Assembly: GCA_947450015.1 (NCBI GenBank)
Contig: CANFUB010000204.1
Coordinates: forward strand, 1-5,220
Origin: Bacteroidota bacterium
Lineage (GTDB): Bacteria; Bacteroidota; Bacteroidia; NS11-12g; UBA955
Direction: 5' to 3'
DNA length: 5,220 nt
The notes beneath the pieces are model-generated. The model had not been told where the DNA came from, did not search any database, and saw only the letters and a list, made by a program, of their open reading frames with translations. Of this stretch, positions 1-5,220 are shown in pieces. Both the position numbers and the translations under genes were made by a program. Position 1 is the stretch's first letter, and each line of letters starts with the position of its first letter.

Positions 1-35
1 AGTGCATAATTGTATAATGCTTCTTTGGTTGTCAT
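1..35 (-). CDS. paaC: Phenylacetyl-CoA epoxidase subunit PaaC, N-terminal fragment
   Basis: Only the first eleven codons and two bases of the next are present; the gene runs off the left edge. Reading the minus strand from the ATG at 35-33 gives MTTKEALYNYA, followed by a CT that begins a probable Leu codon. That resembles the start of PaaC proteins, in which a short helix leads into a conserved stretch beginning LRLGD. In the family, PaaC is a ferritin-like protein without a working metal centre that pairs with PaaA as the structural subunit of the phenylacetyl-CoA epoxidase. The start lies 11 bases after the paaB stop, in the canonical paaA-paaB-paaC order. The call rests mostly on this position, because eleven residues are too few for an independent identification. 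Confidence 0.8.
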   Translation of the reverse strand, partial: MTTKEALYNYA

Positions 36-46
36 AATTAAAATGT

Positions 47-337
47 TTAAATATTTTTAGCGCCTTCGGGCATTTTATAAAAGGTAGGATGTCTGTAAAT
101 TTTATCGTCAGCAGGATCAAAAAATTCTGCTTCCTCTTCTACCGTAGTGGCTGCTATGCTGCTCGATGGCACCACCCAAATAAGGCGACCTTCGCCTCTT
201 CTTGTATAAATATCACGGGCGTTTTGCAAAGCCATGTTTTTGTCTGATGCATGTATACTGCCTTCGTGTTTAAAAGGACTTCCACCCTTTTGAATAAATA
301 CTTCCCATAAAGGAAGTTGATCGTTATTATTTTCCAT
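47..337 (-). CDS. paaB: Phenylacetyl-CoA epoxidase subunit PaaB
   Basis: This 96-residue protein matches the PaaB family in length (about 95 residues in E. coli) and along its whole sequence. Recognisable family blocks are WEVF (11-14), GSIHASD (26-32), ALQNARDIYTRR (36-47), IWVV (53-56), EFFDPAD (71-77) and the very characteristic YRHPTFY (81-87). PaaB is a small non-catalytic subunit that bridges PaaA-PaaC units in the cytoplasmic phenylacetyl-CoA 1,2-epoxidase. The frame stays open upstream to an ATG at 397, which would add 20 residues and overlap paaA by 29 bases. I prefer the ATG at 337 because MENNNDQLPLWEVF gives the normal family length, and the extra residues (MPCNRQQVFKIYNN...) look like translated paaA 3' end plus spacer. 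The gene starts 31 bases after paaA and ends 11 bases before paaC. Confidence 0.95.
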   Translation of the reverse strand: MENNNDQLPLWEVFIQKGGSPFKHEGSIHASDKNMALQNARDIYTRRGEGRLIWVVPSSSIAATTVEEEAEFFDPADDKIYRHPTFYKMPEGAKNI

Positions 338-355
338 TGTATTTATTTTTTTAAG
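338..355 (-). promoter_or_regulatory. A-rich translation-start leader of paaB
   Basis: Directly upstream of the preferred paaB ATG the mRNA reads CTTAAAAAAATAAATACA, with no Shine-Dalgarno motif. A-rich, SD-less leaders are the usual pattern in Bacteroidota. The paaA start has a similar leader (ATTAAAATAAAATCAGT before its ATG at 1316). This supports position 337, rather than 397, as the paaB start. It is a compositional argument only; no initiation data can be read from the sequence. Confidence 0.4.
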
Positions 356-368
356 ATTGTTATATATT

Positions 369-1316
369 TTAAAGACTTGTTGCCGATTGCATGGCATTTA
401 TTTTTTCTGAGTAGGCCAATACAGCTTGTCGAACCCATTGACCTTCGTTGTGATATTTGATATGATGCGCCATGCGTTTGTGGTTGCAAAGACCATTGCC
501 TTTTACCACATTCCAAAACTCATCCCAATTAATGGCGCCTATTTCCCAGTGCTTGCTTGTTTCATTAAATTTCAAATCTTTATCGGGCACTGTTAAGCCA
601 ATGACATACGCTTGATCGACTGTTTTATCAATAAATTTTTGACGCAAATCATCATTGCTTGCGCGTTTAATTTTCCATTGCATCGATTCTTGGGTATGCC
701 ATGAATCTTTATCCGAAGGACCGAACATCATGAGCGAAGGCCACCACCAGCGGTTCATGGCATCTTGTGCCATTTCCTTTTGAGCTGCTGTACCATTCAT
801 CATGGTCGCCATGATTTCGTAACCTTGACGTTGGTGAAAACTTTCTTCCTTACAGATACGCACCATTGCCCGCGAATAAGGCCCATAGGAAGTCCTCTGA
901 AGCGAAACTTGGTTCACAATAGCCGCACCATCCACCAACCATCCAATCGCGCCTATATCGGCCCAATTTAAAGTTGGATAATTAAAGATATGTGAATATT
1001 TGGCTTTGCCTTCGTGCAGTTGTTGTATCATTTCGCTGCGGTCCATGCCCAAGGTTTCGGCTGCTGAATACAGATACAAACCGTGCCCACCTTCATCTTG
1101 AATTTTTGCTAATAAAATTTTCTTAGCTCTTAAAGTTGGTGCACGCAACACCCAATTGCCTTCTGGCTGCATACCGATGACTTCCGAATGCGCGTGTTGG
1201 GTCATTTGTCGCAATACCGTTTTGCGATAAGCTTCTGGCATCCAATCCTTCGGCTCTATTTTCTCATCTTGTTCAATCAACGCATTGAAGCGTTTTAATT
1301 TTTCTTCTTCTGTCAT
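369..1316 (-). CDS. paaA: Phenylacetyl-CoA epoxidase catalytic subunit PaaA
   Basis: PaaA is the oxygen-activating subunit of the phenylacetyl-CoA epoxidase. The complex converts phenylacetyl-CoA to its ring-1,2-epoxide using O2 and electrons delivered by the reductase PaaE. At 315 residues it is close to the E. coli protein (about 309). The ferritin-like diiron ligand pattern is intact: Glu45 in HSE, Glu75 and His78 in QDEGGHG (73-79), Asp129 in LVDGA, and Glu158 and His161 in KEESFHQRQG (156-165). Other family blocks are the WMPEAYR stretch near residue 25, the WWWPSLMMFGP stretch (190-200) and the C-terminal GNGLCNHKR (273-281). The ATG at 1316 gives a normal N-terminus (MTEEEKLKRF) and has an A-rich leader. 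It starts 38 bases after the tryptophan dioxygenase gene, without an evident terminator between them, and is followed by paaB. No lesion is visible, so the enzyme should be functional if paaC-E lie beyond the left edge. Confidence 0.97.
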   Translation of the reverse strand: MTEEEKLKRFNALIEQDEKIEPKDWMPEAYRKTVLRQMTQHAHSEVIGMQPEGNWVLRAPTLRAKKILLAKIQDEGGHGLYLYSAAETLGMDRSEMIQQLHEGKAKYSHIFNYPTLNWADIGAIGWLVDGAAIVNQVSLQRTSYGPYSRAMVRICKEESFHQRQGYEIMATMMNGTAAQKEMAQDAMNRWWWPSLMMFGPSDKDSWHTQESMQWKIKRASNDDLRQKFIDKTVDQAYVIGLTVPDKDLKFNETSKHWEIGAINWDEFWNVVKGNGLCNHKRMAHHIKYHNEGQWVRQAVLAYSEKINAMQSATSL

Positions 1317-1354
1317 ACTGATTTTATTTTAATGATGAATACTAATTTTTAATG

Positions 1355-2266
1355 TTAAAATGTTCCCCAATTTTTTAATTCTTCTTCCGACCATAATTCA
1401 GGGAAGAAAATTCTGCGTTGGTATTTAGGATGCATGTATTTTCGCCAGTCGCTACCACCTGTTGCTTCGGCATTGCCAAGGTATTTGCCGGCAGCATCGT
1501 AATGCGCCATTACCCATGTCACATTCACTGTGTAATCATAGTGGCGCATGGCCTTAATCAGTGCCTCATCCTTTTTTACCTCATCAGGCAATTGCTTAAA
1601 ACGGGTCCACAAATTGGTGGTGTTATAGGTTTCCATTTTGATGAGAAAATCCGCCTTGTATCTTTTTTCAAACAACTGTATCAATGTGTTTTTTTTACCT
1701 GTTGCATGGTCTTTACCCGCAGCCTGCCAATACAAATGCTCATAGGCATGTTCGTATGAAGTACTTCTATCGATGGTAGCGCGAAAGCGGTGGTCGATTA
1801 AATTAATTAACTCTGTTGACGCAAATTCAATTAAACGGTATTGCGCACTTTGAAATCCACTTGCTGGTGTCAGTGTATTTCTAAATTTCATGTATTGCTC
1901 CTTTTCCATGCCATCACCCATGATATCGAAAGAAGAAGAGAGCATATCGAAATAGCGACTGATGCGTCTTAGTTTTTCTGTAAAAAAGGGTGCAGTAATG
2001 GTCTCGCATTGGCTCACCTGATCAATCTCCCACAAAATCATTTTGAAAAGGAGCTCATTGATTTGGTGGTACATGATGAACACCATTTCATCGGGCAAAG
2101 TACTGCGTTGCAATTGTAAATTTAACAAGGCATCGGTATGAATGTAATCCCAATAGGTAATCGGTTTAGCCCATATCAAGCCTTCCAAATGCACATCGGG
2201 ATTTTGATCGATGGCCTTGAATTTTTCTTCAATGCGTTGATGCAATTGTACTTGTTCTTCTCTCAT
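1355..2266 (-). CDS. kynA: Tryptophan 2,3-dioxygenase
   Basis: This heme enzyme opens the indole ring of L-tryptophan with O2 to give N-formylkynurenine, the first step of the kynurenine pathway, in the cytosol. The 303-residue length is typical of bacterial members (about 280-300). The fold-defining sequence YWDYIHTDALLNLQ (38-51) is followed by the active-site helix DEMVFIMYHQINELLFK (59-75). Aligned by motif spacing with the well-studied Xanthomonas enzyme, Phe63 and His67 correspond to its Phe51 and His55. Tyr125 and Arg129 in EQYMKFRNTL correspond to Tyr113 and Arg117, which bind substrate. The block PASGFQSAQYR (134-144) is a family signature. His255 in WVMAHYD (251-257) is the likely proximal heme ligand, and ATGGS (268-272) is the substrate-contacting loop. 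The C-terminal tail with RRIFFPELW (284-292) is, from memory, common in Bacteroidota homologues. The gene starts 9 bases after the desaturase stop, suggesting co-transcription. Confidence 0.97.
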   Translation of the reverse strand: MREEQVQLHQRIEEKFKAIDQNPDVHLEGLIWAKPITYWDYIHTDALLNLQLQRSTLPDEMVFIMYHQINELLFKMILWEIDQVSQCETITAPFFTEKLRRISRYFDMLSSSFDIMGDGMEKEQYMKFRNTLTPASGFQSAQYRLIEFASTELINLIDHRFRATIDRSTSYEHAYEHLYWQAAGKDHATGKKNTLIQLFEKRYKADFLIKMETYNTTNLWTRFKQLPDEVKKDEALIKAMRHYDYTVNVTWVMAHYDAAGKYLGNAEATGGSDWRKYMHPKYQRRIFFPELWSEEELKNWGTF

Positions 2267-2275
2267 AAACTTTAC

Positions 2276-3370
2276 TTAAATTGAATTGACCATCGGTGTT
2301 ACACCCAAATCTTTCAAACGTTTGATGTGTGAATTAAGTGCTGCGCCAAAACTTGGTTTTAAGTTATAGGGCATACCAAATTCTTTAGCTGTTTGCTCAA
2401 CAATAGGTGCTAATTTTGGATAATGAATATGACAAATATTGGCAAACAAGTGGTGTTCTATCTGAAAATTTAAGCCGCCCACATACCAACCAATTAATTT
2501 ATTGTTGCGCGCAAAATCGCTGGTTGTGTGCAATTGATGCACCAACCAATCGCTTTCGATATTGTGGCCAGGCAACGGCTGTTCGGCACCTTCAACCACA
2601 TGGGCCATTTGAAATACAAAACTTAAAATTATACTGGCTACCCAGTGCATCATAAAGAATCCAATTAACACTTGTAAAACTGTAAAGTCGGTCAACCAAA
2701 TCGGCAAGCCAAGTATTACCGTTAGGTAAATTATTTTTCTAAATACCATTTTGGTGTATTCACTAGATAATTTTTTATTCTGTCCTTTCACTAAACCATT
2801 TTTGTTATAATTAAAAAGTCTTGAAAAATCATTTGTTAGCATGGTTAAAGTCATTAAGCCATAAAAAACAAACGCATAAATAAATTGAAATTTATGAAAC
2901 CATTTCAGCGGTTTATTTTCAGATAAACGAATGGGTCCTTTTGAATCAATATCTTCATCTAAACCCGAAATATTGGTGTATGTATGATGCAAAACATTGT
3001 GTTGAATTTTCCAATTTAAAATATTGCTTCCCAACAAATACAAAGTACCAGAAAGCCATTTATTCACCCATTGACGTTGGGAGTATGACCCATGGCAAGC
3101 ATCGTGCATAACACCCATGCCCACACCTGCAACACCAATACCCATAAGCACCGTTAGAAGCAGCGCTAAGAAGGCCGACATCGGTACACTTAATATGAGT
3201 GCATAAGGCACAAGATAAAGACTTAACATTACAATGGTTTTTATAACCATCGCAGTATTGGCCTTAGTAGATAAATGATTATTTTTAAAATAGTCGTTGA
3301 CATTTTTTCTTAATGTCTGAACGAATAGCTTCTCATGGCTGTCGTGTGGTGTAAATTTTACTATGTTCAT
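2276..3370 (-). CDS. Membrane fatty acid desaturase (acyl-CoA/acyl-lipid type)
   Basis: An integral-membrane diiron desaturase of the FA_desaturase family, expected to insert a double bond into a fatty acyl chain using O2 and external electrons. All three histidine boxes are present: HDACH (89-93), HNVLHH (124-129) and QIEHH (303-307). His257 in QMAHVVEG is a further conserved position. The Gln-first third box is typical of front-end (for example delta-6-like) desaturases, but this 364-residue protein has no N-terminal cytochrome b5 domain, so electrons must come from a separate donor. Hydrophobic segments lie near 43-62, 65-87, 162-180 and 213-255. Regioselectivity and substrate form cannot be read from sequence. 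The start at 3370 lies 39 bases after the kynurenine monooxygenase stop, and the stop lies 9 bases before tryptophan dioxygenase, so it sits inside the kynurenine block although it has no known role there. Its middle is notably AT-rich (hand count about 28% GC over 2701-2940). Confidence 0.93.
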   Translation of the reverse strand: MNIVKFTPHDSHEKLFVQTLRKNVNDYFKNNHLSTKANTAMVIKTIVMLSLYLVPYALILSVPMSAFLALLLTVLMGIGVAGVGMGVMHDACHGSYSQRQWVNKWLSGTLYLLGSNILNWKIQHNVLHHTYTNISGLDEDIDSKGPIRLSENKPLKWFHKFQFIYAFVFYGLMTLTMLTNDFSRLFNYNKNGLVKGQNKKLSSEYTKMVFRKIIYLTVILGLPIWLTDFTVLQVLIGFFMMHWVASIILSFVFQMAHVVEGAEQPLPGHNIESDWLVHQLHTTSDFARNNKLIGWYVGGLNFQIEHHLFANICHIHYPKLAPIVEQTAKEFGMPYNLKPSFGAALNSHIKRLKDLGVTPMVNSI

Positions 3371-3409
3371 GGAGGAAACGCGGGTATAAATAATTTGTAA
3401 ATGTTAATT

Positions 3410-4765
3410 TTAAAAAACAGGATTCTGATCGAACAAATGGTGAATGATGGTATCAATTTGTTCTTGAGGTGTATCTGATGTTATGTGATTATTCATGATA
3501 ACATCGTTGATCATTTCACTTTGAAGATTACCTTTATCGAGGGCCACTTTGTATTCAATATCACTAAAGGAAACCATGCTATACAGAGGGAAATAATGAT
3601 TTGGATAAATTTCGCTGATGCGCCTTTCAATTTTTTGTTGCAATTGGTAGGCGGGGTCACTGACCTTGTCGCGCATCACCAAATAATTTTGAAGTGATAA
3701 ATCTTGCACCGCATCGCCATTGGGTTTACGTGCAATTTCATAAGCCTTGAAAACTGCTGGCCAATCTTCATTGTGCTTTTGCATCAGTGAAAAAAGTACT
3801 GAGCAATCTTCAAAACCACAGTTCATACCTTGACCAAAAAATGGCACAGTGGCATGTGCTGCATCGCCCATCAATGCTAGTTTATTGTGGGTCCATGGGA
3901 AACAACGAATAATGGCCAAAGATGACAATGGATGCAAATCCCAACTATCGGCCACATTTGGCATTAAGTTATAAAAATCTGGAAACACAATTTTGAAAAA
4001 ACTGGTCACATCTGCTTTTGTTTTCAAATCGTTAAAACAAAATTCATGGCCTTCAAAAGGCATGAACAAAGTACAAGTGAATGAGCCATCGAAATTTGGA
4101 AGCGCAATTAACATAAAGCGCCCACGTGGCCAAATATGCAAAGTTTGTTTTTCTAATTTATAGGAACCATCGGCATTGGCTGGCAATAAAATTTCTTTGT
4201 AGCCATCCGGAATATAATTTTGTGAATAGCTAAAACGGTCGAGCTTTTGCATCGCACTGTATCTTGCGGCAGAAAAAGCACCATCGGTTGCAAAAACAAC
4301 CTCGGATTGATGCTCTGACAATTCACCCGTTTGGGTATTTTTAAAATAGGCTATCCCTTTGTCATAATCGACATTGATACACTCTTCGTTGAAATGAATT
4401 TTGGTTGCTAAATTCTCTTCTGCAATGCTCATTAATTTCGCATTGATTTCGCCACGCGAAACTGAATAGATGGCTTGACCTTCTGTGCCATAAGGTTGAT
4501 ACGCAAGTGTGCTATCTAAATTGTGAATGGTGCGACCATGCATTGGGATGGCAATTTTTCTAATTTCATCACCTATACCAACTTCATCCAATGCTTTCCA
4601 ACCGCGGTAGGAAGTGGCCAAATTAATCGACTTACCAGCCGACATTTTGGTTAATCGCATATCTGGTCTTCTTTCGAAAATTTCTACTTTGTAGCCTGCT
4701 TTTGCTAAATAAATCGCCCACAAAGAGCCTACCAAACCAGAACCAATAATTGTTGCTTCTTTCAT
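3410..4765 (-). CDS. kmo: Kynurenine 3-monooxygenase (FAD-dependent)
   Basis: A group A flavoprotein hydroxylase that converts L-kynurenine to 3-hydroxykynurenine with NADPH and O2. The N-terminal Rossmann motif GSGLVG (8-13) ends its second strand at FERRPDMR (30-37) and binds the FAD ADP moiety. The second FAD motif is GDAAHATVPFFGQGMNCGFEDC (300-321), starting with the conserved Gly-Asp. The substrate set is complete when aligned to human KMO by motif spacing: Arg78 in GRTIHNL and Tyr92 in PYGT match human Arg85 and Tyr99, while Asn360 in LQNYLVMR and Tyr395 in FPLYSMVSFS match Asn363 and Tyr398. LHIWPRGRFMLIALPN (209-224) and FTCTLFMPFEGHE (229-241) are also near-identical to KMO blocks. 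At 451 residues it ends about where the eukaryotic membrane anchor would begin, so it should be a soluble bacterial form. The start follows the upstream stop by one base (TAAAATG), a sign of tight co-transcription and possible translational coupling. Confidence 0.97.
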   Translation of the reverse strand: MKEATIIGSGLVGSLWAIYLAKAGYKVEIFERRPDMRLTKMSAGKSINLATSYRGWKALDEVGIGDEIRKIAIPMHGRTIHNLDSTLAYQPYGTEGQAIYSVSRGEINAKLMSIAEENLATKIHFNEECINVDYDKGIAYFKNTQTGELSEHQSEVVFATDGAFSAARYSAMQKLDRFSYSQNYIPDGYKEILLPANADGSYKLEKQTLHIWPRGRFMLIALPNFDGSFTCTLFMPFEGHEFCFNDLKTKADVTSFFKIVFPDFYNLMPNVADSWDLHPLSSLAIIRCFPWTHNKLALMGDAAHATVPFFGQGMNCGFEDCSVLFSLMQKHNEDWPAVFKAYEIARKPNGDAVQDLSLQNYLVMRDKVSDPAYQLQQKIERRISEIYPNHYFPLYSMVSFSDIEYKVALDKGNLQSEMINDVIMNNHITSDTPQEQIDTIIHHLFDQNPVF

Positions 4766-4766
4766 T

Positions 4767-5219
4767 TTATTTCAATTCTGTTTTTAAAGTTGGAACTTCC
4801 ATTACAGCGCCGCAATGTTTGCACGTTCTTAAAGTAATATCATCATAGAAGCTTTGCATTAATAATGGCAATTGACCGACAATATCACTGCAATGAAAAC
4901 GGGCTCTGTATAATTCTTTATCACAATTTTCGCAATACCATGCGCAGGCATCCAACTCATCTTTTTGTCTCTCGCGCTCTATTACTAAGCCAACTGTATT
5001 TGGGAACCTTTGCGGCGAATGTTCAACCTTGGGCGGCAATAAAAAAAGCTCTCCTTCTTTAATAGTAATAATGCGTGTTTTTCCATCCTCACGAATGGGC
5101 AATTGCATATCGCCTTCTAGCTGATAAAATAGTTCCTCACCTTCATTGTAATGAAACTCTTTACGCGCATTAGGACCACCAACTACCATCACCATGAATT
5201 CGCTGTCTTTATAAACCAC
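4767..5219 (-). CDS. nbaC: 3-Hydroxyanthranilate 3,4-dioxygenase, 5' end missing
   Basis: A cupin dioxygenase that opens the ring of 3-hydroxyanthranilate to 2-amino-3-carboxymuconate semialdehyde, the precursor of quinolinate or, after decarboxylation, of a catabolic branch. Counting from the first full codon (GTG at 5219), 150 residues are visible. The catalytic Fe(II) ligands His23, Glu29 and His67 have the 6- and 38-residue spacing of the Cupriavidus enzyme (His51, Glu57, His95). Substrate contacts Arg19, Arg71 and Glu81 match its Arg47, Arg99 and Glu110. A second, rubredoxin-like metal site is present as WYCENC (Cys96, Cys99) and TCKHC (Cys133, Cys136), typical of bacterial and fungal members. 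Family proteins have roughly 28 more N-terminal residues, so this GTG is an internal Val and the gene continues past the right edge. The symbol nbaC is the usual bacterial name; the role could be catabolic or NAD-biosynthetic. Confidence 0.96.
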   Translation of the reverse strand: MVYKDSEFMVMVVGGPNARKEFHYNEGEELFYQLEGDMQLPIREDGKTRIITIKEGELFLLPPKVEHSPQRFPNTVGLVIERERQKDELDACAWYCENCDKELYRARFHCSDIVGQLPLLMQSFYDDITLRTCKHCGAVMEVPTLKTELK

Positions 5220-5220
5220 T

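Noticed and set aside
765..971. Open frame of 68 codons on the plus strand inside paaA
   Set aside because: It is antisense to the conserved diiron region of paaA, and its translation shows no family motif.
1317..1354. Possible promoter between kynA and paaA (TAGTATTC resembles the TAnnTTTG box)
   Set aside because: It matches only four of six defined positions, and I see no convincing upstream TTTG at the right distance; AT-rich spacers give such matches by chance.
1418..1759. Open frame of 113 codons on the plus strand inside kynA
   Set aside because: It lies wholly antisense to a clearly conserved gene; its translation has no recognisable domain and its composition looks like a complementary-strand artefact.
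2295..2305. Short inverted repeat GGTGT-T-ACACC close to the desaturase stop, considered as a terminator
   Set aside because: It has five-base arms with a one-base centre, so it cannot form a stable hairpin loop; it lies in coding sequence and no T-tract follows.
2314..2325. Perfect 12-base palindrome TCAAACGTTTGA near the end of the desaturase gene, upstream of kynA
   Set aside because: It could pass for an operator, but it lies within codons for the conserved-looking HIKRLKDL stretch, is a single copy, and one palindrome of this size in 5 kb is not surprising.
2407..2655. Plus-strand open frame inside the desaturase (and similar ones at 3485-3697 and 4865-5062)
   Set aside because: These short frames are antisense to conserved catalytic or C-terminal sequence of real genes and have no motif or own leader.
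5217..5219. GTG as the start codon of the 3-hydroxyanthranilate dioxygenase
   Set aside because: The family has roughly 28 more residues before this point, and the frame is open to the window edge; the GTG is an internal valine codon.

Overview
The window is a densely packed, single-strand gene block. All seven genes lie on the minus strand, so transcription runs from position 5220 towards position 1. Very probably the DNA comes from a member of the Bacteroidota. The genes are moderately AT-rich, all six visible stop codons are TAA, and gene starts are preceded by A-rich stretches rather than Shine-Dalgarno sequences. The tryptophan dioxygenase, the desaturase and the Paa proteins also read like Bacteroidota versions. 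This assignment is inference from sequence style and family resemblance; genus cannot be named.

In transcription order the block first carries kynurenine-pathway genes: 3-hydroxyanthranilate 3,4-dioxygenase (4767-5219, 5' end cut by the window edge) and kynurenine 3-monooxygenase (3410-4765, one base downstream). A membrane fatty acid desaturase follows (2276-3370), then tryptophan 2,3-dioxygenase (1355-2266). The block then continues into phenylacetate degradation: paaA (369-1316), paaB (47-337) and the first codons of paaC (1-35). Gaps between genes are 1, 39, 9, 38, 31 and 11 bases. There is no gene-free stretch worth the name, no convincing terminator and no recognisable internal promoter, so one long transcript is plausible.

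The kynurenine enzymes cover three oxygen-dependent steps of tryptophan breakdown: tryptophan to N-formylkynurenine, kynurenine to 3-hydroxykynurenine, and 3-hydroxyanthranilate to 2-amino-3-carboxymuconate semialdehyde. The hydrolytic steps (kynurenine formamidase and kynureninase) are not in the window. PaaA, PaaB and PaaC are core subunits of the phenylacetyl-CoA epoxidase, which starts aerobic phenylacetate catabolism. The block therefore looks like an aromatic amino acid catabolism locus. The desaturase has no obvious chemical role in either pathway, though every recognised enzyme system here uses O2. No RNA gene, mobile element, CRISPR array or unknown system was found; the contents are known families in an interesting arrangement.
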